Shown here: positions 13,501-24,300 of the stretch, piece after piece
Numbering within the stretch: position 1 is the stretch's first letter
How the letters are laid out: each line of letters opens with the position of its first letter
Assembly: GCF_000003815.2 (NCBI RefSeq)
Contig: NW_023365749.1
Location: forward strand, 1 to 64,000
From: Branchiostoma floridae
Lineage: Eukaryota; Chordata; Leptocardii; Amphioxiformes; Branchiostomatidae
Length of the DNA: 64,000 bases
Reading direction: 5' to 3'
The notes under the pieces: model-generated
Seen by the model: the letters and a program-made list of their open reading frames with translations, nothing else
What the model was told of the DNA's origin: nothing
The model's database searches: none
Position numbers and translations under genes: made by a program

Positions 13501-16500
13501 ATACAAATGGATCTGTAAGCTTCCTGATAGCATGTTACAAGGTTTTTGATAAAGTGATAGTCACAGAACCTATGATCCGGAATCCAGGCTTATTTTGCTT
13601 TATTTCACTTCTCAATTTAACTTCACCCATCAACCTTTTGTGGGGAAATAACGCCATCAACCATTGGAAGGAAACCAAAACAAATAAGTCTGGATTGCAA
13701 CCTAAAATTGTCCTCATGTCAGATACCGGGCAATGAGCATTAGTGTGACATATACACTCACAGGTCCAGGTCATGTAGGAAGTTCATGGCAACACATCGC
13801 CCGAAGGTAAGCAGTCCTGGAGGGGGGTCTGGAGAGACAAATAAAGCAAGGTGAGTGCATTTGTAGTCTCTAGGATAACCTTGTAGTGCCCAGGATAAAT
13901 CAACAAAGACCGCAAGATTTCCAAATATTCCCCACAGTTTCCTCTCCAGACCATGCAATTAAAGTAAAATATCCTGATACATCTGTACGTTTCGGCCATA
14001 AAAAAGTTCCCAGATACTCAGGAAAACATGATCTTTCCAACTTTGATGTACATCCAGAAAGAAAAAAGTTTAAAACGGGGATTTCCTCATGGCTGCCTTG
14101 ACCGTTAGAAAGTGACTTTCCATTATCAAAGTGACCATTGTTTAGTGGTACATAGTAAGTTTCCTTGTTATTTAAGTAGTAGGGTATATCTTTAGATGAA
14201 CCAGGGTACAATCATCTATATGTTAAGAAAGGGAATCCGATATCTTTACAACAATCAGAGACTGGCAGAGATATCTTCGGCTTGGTATGACCCACCTATC
14301 AGCTTAGACTCCTTCTTCTCCATACAGACAGCCATGGAGTCCCTGCTGAAGAACTGGGGACAGAAAGTTACAAGTTTATTTGTTTATTGACACAGAAGAC
14401 CATACACATGTACATGAAGTAATCAAATTTAACACACACAAAACCTACTAGCTCTATATCTCCAAGTTGCTCGCACATACACACACATACGCACAAACAC
14501 ACACCTTCTGTATCTGCCTGAGCCTGTTCAGCCCCTCCCTCTCCCCCTGACCACACAGCTGGTCCAGCCTCCTCAGCTCCTGGTCAAACTGTTTGCTGCT
14601 GTCGGGTCTCACCACTTTTGGCTGGGGGGGAGGGAAACAATGGTCATAAAATGTCTATCAAAATGGATTTTTCCATTATCTTGGATCATCTTTTGAACCT
14701 TTGTATACAATTTGATTGGCCTACTTTACATGTTGTCTAATTTAGACAGTAAGCATGTTTATTTCTGTATTTTCTTTTGTGAGCCTGTTTGTGTTTGTGT
14801 GCGTGTTTGTGTGTGTGTGTGTGTGTGTGTGTCCATGTCCATGTATGTGTATGTGTGTGTGTGTGTGTTGCATGCACATGGCCATAAATAAAATAAAGAT
14901 AACCCACCACATACGGCATTCCATTCTCTGGCATCATTCCCAGTTTCCCTCCATCCTCTTCAGAACCGTGGGAGGCTTGAAAACAAAACAAGCAACCCTT
15001 AGATAGCCAAGCACTCCAACTAAGAACATTTCATCTGATAAAAATGCTCACTGTTGGGACAAACATCTGAAAGAAATTGTTACCAATTCAAGGAATCTCA
15101 AGTGCAGTGTCCTGGAAAAACAAATAAAGTGAAAGTAAAGTGAAAGTCTCTAGTTTTTACATTCAATAGAGCATGACTCACTGTTGCTATGGCAACCATC
15201 TTCAGAAGAAGCGTCTTGTCTGACAGCCTGAGCCTGAGACCTGTCCTGGAGTCTCCTGAAGTGTCTCTCAAGTCGGGGGTTGTTCTGTAGAAACATGCAG
15301 GAAAAAAACATCAGACTTTCAGAGCCGTTTCAAAGCCGTTTCAAAGCCGAAGGTTAGAAAAGACACGATGTTGTCTGATGATCAGTAGAAAGTAGCTGAA
15401 TAATGTGAAACAAGACAGGTACCAATGATGGCTGAGCAGTTCTAAGAATGTGAATACTCTCCTGTACAGCCAGCGAGATCATGGACTTATATATTCTGTA
15501 TACGTACATGTGCTATTGTGCTATGCTACAGAGTTCATATACCAGGTGACTTATACAGTTACAGATTTGTCACCAGTACCAGTGAAGGTCTGACTGTCCT
15601 GAGTATGTCCACTGTCTCCTGAGTGACTCTGTCCAGCGTGACCAGTGAGACAGTGTCCAGTACAGCAGCCTCCTCCAGGTCAACCGAGGTCAGCTTCCCA
15701 GAATCCTTCTGCTTCTGCCACTGCTCATACTTGTCTGTAGTCAGGGTTGAAATATGGCTTAGAAAACTAATTAAAAAATACAGATATTTGATGATTTCTA
15801 TCCCTATCATTTCATTTTGTGATTTTTTTTTTCATTATTCTTGTTCGTTCAAAGCAAGGACTTTTTACCACTTCTAGGCAATGAACTAGTAAGTTGATGG
15901 GTGGTAATAATTACGCAAGCGGAAAGTGGTGAACCTGGTGATGTTGCATGATTGCATGATGTAATAGCACTGGCTCCCCCCATCTTACCTCGGGTGTACT
16001 GCAGGTCAGCCAGCCTGTGTTCCAGTTCTTGGACAAACATCAGACGGTTCCCATATTTAAACACACTCGACACCTGATACAGTGATTAAAAAAGAACAGG
16101 TTGAAATGGAAATCTCATTTTTATATACTTTATATTACCAAGTCTAGCAGATTTCATAATACAGTACATGTAATATCTATCAGTTGCCACCGAGATGCAA
16201 TAAACTTCGGGGCTGCATGTTCATGTACCCTAAGCAGAATTTCCCCCATGTTTGCTGTGTTACCATTTACACAATGCAACTCTGCAAAGTCCACCATTTT
16301 TTTTCAGTTTTCTTTGATACCAATGTCCCTATGTTTTCATCACATACATTGTACATGTCAAGTAACTATATTACATTGTACATCTATCAGTATCAGTCCC
16401 AGGATCACTCCCCATTCATGACCTTATCACAGTCTCACCTTTTTGAATTCTGCCATCATCTCTTCCAGGTTCGTCATGATTTTGCTGCATGAGGGTGAAA

Positions 16501-17165
16501 ATAGAGAAATGATCCATTCAATTAAGTACCATAACATAATGACACAGATGACACCAAGGAGATTTCATCAGAAATGATAAAAACTCCTTGTTGATACAAA
16601 GGAAAAAACAAAATTTGCCATAGCATTTTTGGCAATGTGTTCTCAAAGTATGATACATGTATTAGATGGACAGATATTACTTAAATCATTCGATGAAAAG
16701 AACAACTGTGACCTCCTCACCTGCGATCGGTGGTGACATACGACATACAGAAAGGTCTGACAAACCCTCGAGCCTGAAGATCAAACAAGGTGAAATGATG
16801 GACCTGAAAAAAATGAAAAATTATAATACAAACATGAGCAAAAAAAGATAGAATTATCAGGTACAAGGTATTTCGTCACAGATTGTGACGATCTTCTTGA
16901 CCAAGCCTGTGGTATGGACATATTGAACACATGTACTAATGTCATAGAATGCCAACATCAATTCCAAGGTCAGAGAAGATGTGAAAGAACAAAAATAAAG
17001 AGTCCATTGTTTGGTATTCCATACTGTGTTTGTTTATCTGTTCAACCTTCCTGACCACTAATTTTAAACTGACCATCTTGATGCATACTCACATAAGCAC
17101 AGGCTCCCTCCTTGGTGTCCATCATGACCACATGTGTGTCCTCTACCAGACAGAACCCACTGGCA
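5560..17165 (-). CDS. SMCR8: SMCR8 (guanine nucleotide exchange/GAP subunit of the C9orf72 complex), 5' end missing
   Basis: Twenty-seven exons with matching phases give about 970 codons of an SMCR8 orthologue (human 937 aa). SMCR8 has a longin plus DENN fold and works with C9ORF72 and WDR41 at lysosomes and autophagosomes as a GAP for small GTPases. Family matches read from the sequence include [84 protein letters not shown] and [12 protein letters not shown], all in human order. The reading ends at TGA 5560-5562. The N-terminal ~100 residues, including the start, are not found; they probably lie in or beyond the 17365-17464 gap. One junction, between exons 13279-13358 and 12816-12934, is off by one base with the best donor, so a small exon or an alternative donor is missing from the model. 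Exon coordinates are in the next three entries. Confidence 0.93.
7850..8480. repeat. Intronic tandem repeat, three to four ~170-200 bp copies
   Basis: Recurring blocks such as GTCCAAGGCACTGCAACAAAA (about 7917, 8110, 8299, diverged) and CAACTTTTACCAGA (about 8033, 8203, 8410) fill the SMCR8 intron between exons 8534-8657 and 7724-7780. The copies have diverged by substitutions and small indels. Confidence 0.7.
9239..9320. repeat. GAAT/GATT tetranucleotide microsatellite
   Basis: An array of GAATGAATG mixed with GATTGATT in the SMCR8 intron, immediately 3' (on the minus strand) of exon 9341-9449. Confidence 0.85.
10180..10345. repeat. Dispersed MITE-like repeat (CAGTTGCTTGAGTAACT family)
   Basis: Contains CCAGTTGCTTGAGTAACTG twice and once inverted, plus TTACCTGGATGTCTAACCTT. 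The same pair of motifs recurs at 20991-21012, 23270-23335 and 27596-27655 (inverted), so it marks a dispersed family. It lies between SMCR8 exons. Confidence 0.55.
10594..10665 (+). mobile_element. Fragment of a Harbinger-like MITE
   Basis: GGCCACACTGACTTAATTTT followed by ATGGATGACATCCGC matches the terminal repeat of the complete element at 56399-56921. A further diverged copy of the same end starts near 43573. No matching opposite end is seen nearby. Confidence 0.5.
11078..13358 (-). CDS. SMCR8: SMCR8 exons: disordered acidic linker
   Basis: Exons 13279-13358, 12816-12934, 11558-12366 (809 bases, the largest) and 11078-11239. The big exon opens with an acidic [19 protein letters not shown] stretch and continues with Glu/Ser/Lys-rich, low-complexity sequence. 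This corresponds to the long unstructured middle of vertebrate SMCR8 between the longin and DENN halves. Human residues in this part are poorly conserved, and so are these. The segment YSV ahead of the DENN half is preceded by a Ser-rich stretch like the human one. Confidence 0.85.
13355..13500. repeat. Triplicated splice-acceptor region of an SMCR8 intron
   Basis: Three ~55-base units (starting near 13355, 13411 and 13462), each with CTGCACACTGCCT-like sequence followed by AAACAAACAAAT. On the minus strand each unit ends in a GGCAGTGTGCAG-type acceptor. The leftmost is the real acceptor of exon 13279-13358, and the two others lie upstream of it in the intron. Confidence 0.65.
13762..17165 (-). 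CDS. SMCR8: SMCR8 exons: longin-domain half
   Basis: Exons: 17093-17165, 16721-16803, 16439-16484, 15989-16073, 15580-15734, 15182-15284, 14908-14975, 14505-14621, 14296-14353, 13762-13828. All junctions are phase-consistent. Exon 16721-16803 encodes [18 protein letters not shown]; its Arg codon at 16768-16770 aligns with human Arg147, described as the catalytic arginine finger. Exon 15989-16073 gives [15 protein letters not shown], matching the helical stretch ELEKKLKDLDYTR in human. The gap at 17365-17464 lies within the upstream intron. Confidence 0.9.
14788..14871. repeat. GT dinucleotide microsatellite
   Basis: Impure (GT)n tract in the SMCR8 intron between exons 14908-14975 and 14505-14621. 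Confidence 0.9.
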
Positions 17166-17364
17166 CTACACAAACACAAACATGGGGAAAACTGGGTTAA
17201 GGCAGCTGTGCTGATCATCATCATCCAGGCGTGCTGGTTAATCTCTTCCTCCATCCTTCCCTATATCCTCCTTAGCCTTGGGCAGTTCTTTCCTCCAGCA
17301 GCCAGTATCTTCACAATATTGATGTATATCCATATCCCCCCAAACATGGATACATCCCACTGCT

Positions 17365-17464
17365 NNNNNNNNNNNNNNNNNNNNNNNNNNNNNNNNNNNN
17401 NNNNNNNNNNNNNNNNNNNNNNNNNNNNNNNNNNNNNNNNNNNNNNNNNNNNNNNNNNNNNNNN
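17365..17464. other. Assembly gap (100 N)
   Basis: Exactly 100 undetermined bases, the usual placeholder for a gap of unknown size. It falls upstream of the first SMCR8 exon that can be seen, so the missing N-terminal coding exon may be here. Confidence 0.99.
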
Positions 17465-18154
17465 ATAAAACTTGTATACTAAGTGTTTTTCAGCCTCAAA
17501 TGCAAGCAAGCCCGATCCAACATGGTGCCCAAGAATTGCTTTAATCTTGAAACCGGACTAAATTGATATAACTGGTGAATACATAGGACTTGCTGCATTT
17601 TTTAAATTCATAAATGTATAAACAATGTCTCCAGAGCACCACACAAGGTCTTTGACCCATATACACTCCATATTTGAGTCATTTGTGGTCGTTTGTGGTG
17701 TTTCTGGATCGTTTGTGGTCGTTTGTGGTGTTTAGGCAGACCCCAAGCTATCAGGTGATATTTTCTATTATCATTGTATGTGGAGTTGTTGTTAGGTCTG
17801 TATATCATAGCTCACTACATTGTGCAGTCATCCTGGCACACTTAGGAACTCGAAAACCTGAAAAATCAATCAAATAGTTTTAACATACATTGTAGGTTTG
17901 TGTCTACCATATAAAATGATATAGCTCCATTATTTCTGTTGTGTGTTCTGTGGAATACTGTAGATGTTTTCTCTCCATCTGAGCTTGCTATAATTGTTAT
18001 AGAGTGTAGTATTAGCGTTAGTATTTAATACTACAAATGAAGTAGCATAATCAAACATATACTATGTCTAAATTAAGCTCATTATCTAGATCTGCACTAA
18101 AAATTTAACAGGAACAACAATATGACTTCCTGATATCCGATTGCGCTGCTTATG

Positions 18155-18186
18155 ATTTGCATAACCTAATTATAAAAGCCCCGCCC
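18155..18186 (+). promoter_or_regulatory. Candidate compact promoter: octamer, TATA, GC-box
   Basis: ATTTGCAT at 18155-18162 (POU octamer), TATAAAAG at 18171-18178 and CCGCCCCC from 18181 lie within 35 bases. An ATG at 18275 follows at a plausible distance and opens a 72-codon frame with a basic start (MPAKRKNPALIG) that I do not recognise. A possible GCTAAA..TTTAGC hairpin lies at 18217-18246. Confidence 0.35.
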
Positions 18187-18849
18187 CCAAAACAATGGTT
18201 AACAAATGCTTGGTTGCTAAAAGCCTCCACATCGGCTCTTTAGCTTTCTGACTGCCAAGTGTTAGCAGAAAGATATGCCTGCAAAACGGAAGAATCCGGC
18301 ACTTATTGGCGCTTGGGGACACGACAATATTAGCAAAACAGTACCTCAGGTCAGGGTCACAATATCATGTGATGTTTCCGCTCTTGGTTCCTGCGCCCAA
18401 CTTTCTACTTGTTCCCCACGGGTAGTCTTTCCAACGAACAGCGTACGGTCTCTGAGATCCTACTCTAACGAAAGCATGACTTTCCCTCTGTGAAAGTACT
18501 TGAATGGTGTTGGTTTAAGCAGTTATAGGGCTACAAGATACAAGGAAGTGCGAAAAGTCAACAAACTCGCCTGTTTGGACGTCCATGTTGGGAAATTAGG
18601 CAAAGAGGATGACGGGTCAGGCGATACTACTGATTTTTAGGGGTATAAAATGTGTCAATTTACATAACAAAATTCGAATTTCAAAATCTACTCAGCATCA
18701 CTTTTATTCAGCGAATTGTTTATATTACTTCTGTGACACATTACAATGAATATAAGTAACCACGGTATTTTGCATGAAGTCTTTATCTCAACGAGTTTTC
18801 TTCCCTATTGCTCATTGGAATATTCGGTGACCTCACATGATAAGGTCAA

Positions 18850-18968
18850 TGGAATATGGCGGCAAAATGTCAGGAACCGCGCGAATTCCAGCAAAATACA
18901 TGTAGAATTTTGGCGAATTTTGTCCCACAAGGCGCATCAGGGTAAAGTAGAAGAACACACATAAGCAG
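18850..18968 (+). promoter_or_regulatory. Candidate FLASH promoter and non-coding first exon
   Basis: ATGGCGGC at 18856-18863 resembles a start-site-proximal YY1 motif. About 105 bases downstream, ATAAGCAG|GTAAGTG is a strong splice donor at 18968/18969. It could join to the acceptor TCATCAG|TCC at 21037/21038, 18 bases before the FLASH ATG. This is inference from splice consensus only. Confidence 0.4.
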
Positions 18969-19277
18969 GTAAGTGTATGACTTTACAGTAGAACAGTTTA
19001 TTTTATGGTATATATCTTTCTTAGCAGAATTGTGGACAATTTTCTGCTTGTTTTTGACCGAATTTTAAGTGTACAAATTTTCTTAGTGCATATTCTGGTT
19101 TGTATGACAAATTGAAAAGATTTTGATTTGCGTGATATACATTGTTACTTTTGCACATATAGCTGGTATCAACCCTATGAAAGAAAATATCTCTAATCTT
19201 ATGGTGTAGCACCACAATTATTTAGTCGGGAAAATTAAGAATTCGACACCATATAAGTTGAATAGTGTAAAATGAAA

Positions 19278-20371
19278 ATGTAACGGCACTGAACTTTAAT
19301 CCAACGCAACTTTAATCCAACACTTTTCAGAACCCATCTGTCAGTCAAAAACTAGCTCCGGTATGCGAATTCTTTTGAGTGCTTTACAAAACCAGTAAGG
19401 TATACGACTTAAAACCTTGTAAGTTTGAGCTCACAAAGATCGCATGTTGCAGCGACAAGTTAATCAATCTTCTGGTATGTTTTCATGCTGTTAATCAAGC
19501 CGTGGGAGGAGGGCAGCGACTGTAATTTCAAGCAACCCCACTCTTCGTCCTCACATTACACATTAATCATCACAGTAAATATAGCGAAATATTAATAAAC
19601 TGTCCATCCAACACAACCAACATGCCTTGAAGAGTCCCTCTTTAAAGTACAGGGCCAGGCTTTGTTACACAAATTCAGTGGAAATCCGAACACGCGCCAT
19701 TTTGAATCATATTTCAGCACGCCCCTTCACCCCTATTTTTGAAAATGATCACATCCAAAGGCCAGTAGGACGGATCTCACTGGCGATACCAACAGCCCCA
19801 CATGGGGGACGAATTGTAGGGAGTTTGTACTGTGTTTTGCGAGTATATTTTTTGGGAACCATTCACAAACAACGTATTTTGCCACCATTTGCTAACCAAA
19901 CAACGGATGGAAAGTTTCATAGAACGTCATAACTGTGTAGTAGAACAGCAGAACGGATTTGCCGCTGGTTGATGCATTTTGGGGCCGTGTTTTGATCGCG
20001 GCTATCAGCAGTTTACCGACATGCCGATTTGCCAATTTAACCTTGAGTAAGTGCCTGCCGATTGATACAAATTTGTCGTTGTAAATATGAAATCCATAGA
20101 TAAACAGCCTTGTTATATTATTGTGTTGGATTAAAGTTCCACTGGGAATAGAATCCCAAAGGACTTGCTATCAGTTACACTGTCTTTGAAATGTTATTTT
20201 CTTGTGACACAACAGAAAGTGGCAGACCAATGCATGTGTAGCAATGGCCGGGGAAACATAGTAAACAATGCACTAAACAGTTTCCAGAATGCGCTAAAGC
20301 CCGCTTGTTTATTCATGGTTCAGTGTGGAATTTGCTGGAATGTGTTGGATTAAAGTTCAGTGCCGTTACAT
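19278..20371. mobile_element. Non-autonomous DNA element with 28-bp perfect terminal inverted repeats
   Basis: The first 28 bases (19278-19305, starting ATGTAACGGCACTG) are the exact reverse complement of 20344-20371. The unit core AACTTTAATCCAAC is repeated just inside the left end (19308-19321) and inverted near 20126-20138. No transposase frame is present in the 1,094 bp. A target-site duplication is not clear, so the superfamily is not assigned. Confidence 0.85.
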
Positions 20372-20585
20372 GAAGAGTAGATGAGTGTAGGATACTGTAG
20401 TCAAGGAGTGGAGTGGAGTAGAGAAGTCACCAAAAGATCACGTCTAGCGTAATAATAAACGTAAAACGAGGACAACAACAAGAGTAGAGGACCTAGAGGT
20501 TTACTGTAGTGGTGCATGTAGACTAGAGACTACATTACAGTGTAGATTAGAGAGTAGGTGTAACGTTTAATAGTACTACTAGAGT

Positions 20586-20785
20586 GGGACTGCCTGGCAC
20601 AATCAGCAGCACGTTTGACTCAGGTCCAAAAGGTCCCGAGTTCGAACCCCGCCGCGTCACCGATCTTGTGCCCTTGGGAAAGGCACTTTACACGACTTTC
20701 CTCACTTCACTCAAGTGAAAAATGACTATATAGGCTACAATAGTCTTCAGCAAGTTGAAGTTGGTAGCCTCTAAATGAAAGAAGA
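20586..20785 (+). mobile_element. tRNA-derived SINE
   Basis: A tRNA-like head holds an A-box-like TGGCACAATCAGC and a perfect B box GTTCGAACC near 20640-20650. Next comes a body with CCCTTGGGAAAGGCACTTTA and CTTCACTCAAGTGAAAAATG, then a GTAGA-type simple tail. A head with A and B boxes of a Pol III promoter and an unrelated body define a SINE. Confidence 0.7.
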
Positions 20786-21055
20786 GAGGTAGAGTAGAGA
20801 GTTAAGTGCAGTGTAGAGTAGAGTAGAGTAGAGCAGAGGAATGAGAGCTACATGTTGGAAGTTTCAGTGCTACCAAATCAGAATTAAGGTGTTTCAATTG
20901 TTAACTGTTCTTAATAATAGGTTTGCAAGCAACCAGATAGTAGTAGATTTTGTAAACTTTGCTTTGATAACTTTTGTATTGCATATCTTATTACCTGGAT
21001 ATCTAACCTTAATCACTTTTTGTTGTGTTATCATCAGTCCAAGTTCCAGTCTAAG

Positions 21056-21376
21056 ATGGAGGATCCAGAGAGGAGTAACATGAGTAGTCTGGACCTGTAC
21101 TCAGACATGATCGGAGAGACGGAAGGAATGAATGTACAAGGGAGGAGAACAACACAGGAACACAGCATCATGAGCTCCATGGATCTGTACGAAGACATGC
21201 TCGGAGAGACAGAAGAAATTACTGAAGAGGCAGACCTGTATTCAGACATGCACGGAGAGACAGAAGGAATGAGTGTAGGAGGGAGGGGACAGGCCGAGGA
21301 ACACAGCGTCATGAGCTCCATGGATCTGTATGAAGACATCATCGAGGAAGAGCGAGAAAATGAGAAGTTTGAAGAG
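21056..21376 (+). CDS. CASP8AP2: FLASH exon 1: four LDLY motifs
   Basis: Residues 1-107. SSLDLYSDM, SSMDLYEDML, EADLYSDMH and SSMDLYEDII are spaced 17-30 residues apart, and the GETEGM/GETEEI spacers are themselves repeated. In vertebrate FLASH the LDLY sequence near the N-terminus recruits the histone cleavage complex. The array looks like internal duplication of that motif. Confidence 0.85.
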
Positions 21377-24300
21377 GTGATACTATGTTTTTATTTTCGA
21401 AAAAAAGGTAGAGGTGAATATATAGTCTAAGGCCATACAAAATGTAGGTGCAGTGGGTTGTTATGCACTGTTTAGGAAACTCCTGACCTCTTGGTCTCAT
21501 GTCCACAAGCCTAGATTAGCAGCCATACGTCAAAATTTTTTTATTAAAAAGTGAAAAGTAATACATGTTAATGCTTACCTCCGAGAACTGTTGTAGTCTT
21601 TGACTTGACAAGTTTGGCAGCACTTACAGAATCATCATCAGTTTTCATCATCATCAGTGAATGCCCACCTAGTGATACTGTTCATTATTGCATGTCACAA
21701 CTGGTGGGTTTTAGAATGTGCAGTGCGTGCACTTGTATGTTCAGTTAATATAACTGCTGATCTATTTTTTATTACCTTGTTTTCTCTCTTCAGCTAAGAA
21801 GCGAGGTCACCAAGACAGCAGGACAGATGGAGGATCTGATGGCTCAGATGGAAGATATACAGTCAGAGGTAAATGGTCTTAAGGAAAGTCTCAGGAACCT
21901 ACAATACCCGTATACCCGAGTTCAGCATTTATACTGTAGCTGCAAATGCAGACAGGTTTGGCCCTAAGTACTACTGTTACCTGGGTAAGACAACACTAAT
22001 CCTTTTAGCCCCAACTATGCTAAAAGGACAAAATTTACCCACTGTCATAAGCACATACTGCCAACTTTCATAAATGTTGCACATACACCCTTTCCCAGAG
22101 ATTGAAAGGAATTTTTGGTAGACAGACATAAAATAAATTAGTTAAGTCATCTCCTTGTAGGACGAACAACATCCCTTGTTGGCACCATAACATTACATTA
22201 TGGGGAGCATAGATATACAATGTACATAGTCCTTTCCTGTTATGTGTTTTGTGTAGTACGGCTTTAGACTTAAATTGCTCTGTTGGTAGCTTGTTGTTAT
22301 CAAAGTGGATCAAAGTATATGTATATCATTATGATTCGCTGGATATGGCAGATGTATCAAAGGTTAGTTAGTATGCATGTCTCAAACCTTTTATGCTGTG
22401 TTGTACATGTGGATGGTGACAATTAGTGTCTTGCTCACTGTTGTTTATGTACTGTAGTTCTCCTTTTTGTTATATAACTTGATTGTTTGATTCCAGTTCA
22501 GCTCATTTATGTATTCTCATGTGGTTTCATTTGGTTATGAATTAAAATGACTGTTCTCCTCCTATCCCACTGAAACAGACCCTTGCTGCAGAGAACCATG
22601 CCCTGAAGAAGAACATCTCCACTGATAAAGCTCTCCTTTTTGCTGTGACTGGTTCAATTCTTGTTCGGCTTATGCATGTACAACATGTATTGCCTCTTGT
22701 GGGTTGATTTGGTTGTAGATTAAAAGAGCTGTCGTCCCTTCCTTTGGTTTGATTTGGTTGTGAATTAAAACGACTGTTCTCCTCGTGTCCCCCAGAAACA
22801 GACCCTTGCTGCAGAGAACCAGGCCCTGAAGAAGAACATCTCTGCTCTGTTTGTCACAGCAAAGGCAGAACTGGACAGGAAACAGAAGGAGATCGCACGG
22901 CTCAGGGCAGAGTAAGTCCAAGAAATCTGACAAGTCAAGATAACAGTTACAAGATAACAGGAACTGGATGGATTTGGATAGTAGTGTTTTCTTTTCACTT
23001 CACTTCAATTTATTTATTTTACCAGGAAATGACTCAGGTCAGACTAGACCTGCTTTACAGGCAATCCTGGGCACATAGAAACAACACATGACCATACAGG
23101 CATATTTCAGTAACAGCATGTTACTTTTACACAACCAGTTAATATCACCTGCTGACGTTTCAATGTCTATCAGACAGCGAAATGTCAGCAGGTAAGATTA
23201 ACTGGTTGTGTAAAAGAAAATTCTACTATCCTGTGACCTGCCATCCTGATGAAATTGACTGGATAGATTTGCTTCCAGTTGCTTAAGTAACTTTCAACCT
23301 CTATATCTTTCTACCTGGATGTCTGAACTTCAATTCATAGCTACAACTACAGCTGTATATAGACCTTTTTTTAAATATTTTTGCAGTTTATTCTGTGACT
23401 TCTCTGCTTCAAAGTCATAACACTGCAAATAGCTGTTTCCAAGCTTTCCATATTACATCATTCTGTTGTACTACAGCATTCCCCATCATCTGCAAAATAA
23501 ACTTCCATAAAAGTAAATAGATGTACAGTACTACCATGCACTTGTACTTGTTTTCTCATGAATGTCAAGAAATCGACTTAGATTAATATCTATCAACCAA
23601 TTTTAGCCCGTGTACATCTGGATTGATCAATGATATTAAAAATTTGTGTCAGTAGAGTACATGCACATATATATAGTGTGCAGTCTGTACACATACATGT
23701 ATAAGCACAGTAGAGGTTTCACAATACTATAGTGCTGCATGTTTTGATTATGGAGTATACAGTACTACCATTACTTTTATCCACTTTTCCAATCAATGAA
23801 GTTCACTAAACTACACCTATAAAACTAAGATGCTGCATTCCAGTCAGGTCTGGGAAGTTATAGGTTTCCTATAGGCTGGATCAGGTCCAGATGTGCAGCT
23901 CAGCAATATCTGAGACTCACCCCGATATTCTGTCTGTCACTGCTGGGTTTACTGGGTTAGTATTGATCCATATTTGGTGATGGGGAAGACAGCAGGAAAG
24001 ATTTTGTGTCACAAGGATGATGATGAGGGATGGTACAGAAGTTATCAAGGGGTGGTGTGAAGATTGCAGAAAGGGATGGATCAGGAACTGTAGGGGTGAA
24101 GATAAAGGAAAAAATTGGGTTTTGGGTCCGATTGTGTTTTGTTCATTATTGTTCTATTGATTATTGATCATTTCTTGTTGCTTTTTTCCAGTTTGGAAAT
24201 GATGCAAATGAGGAGAGGAGCACCCAGAATCCCTTACTCTGCCAGGCCTTCTGATAACAGGTGACAAATCTTTATGAATCTCTTCACTTCTTCATCTTAC

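Larger units (their letters stand above)
17465..18968. other. Spacer with promoter-like motifs between SMCR8 and FLASH
   Basis: No convincing coding exon is seen on either strand. The interval holds an octamer/TATA cluster at 18155-18186 and an ATGGCGGC (YY1-like) motif at 18856-18863, followed by a splice donor at 18968/18969. These suit the 5' ends of two divergent genes, SMCR8 leftwards and FLASH rightwards. Confidence 0.4.
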
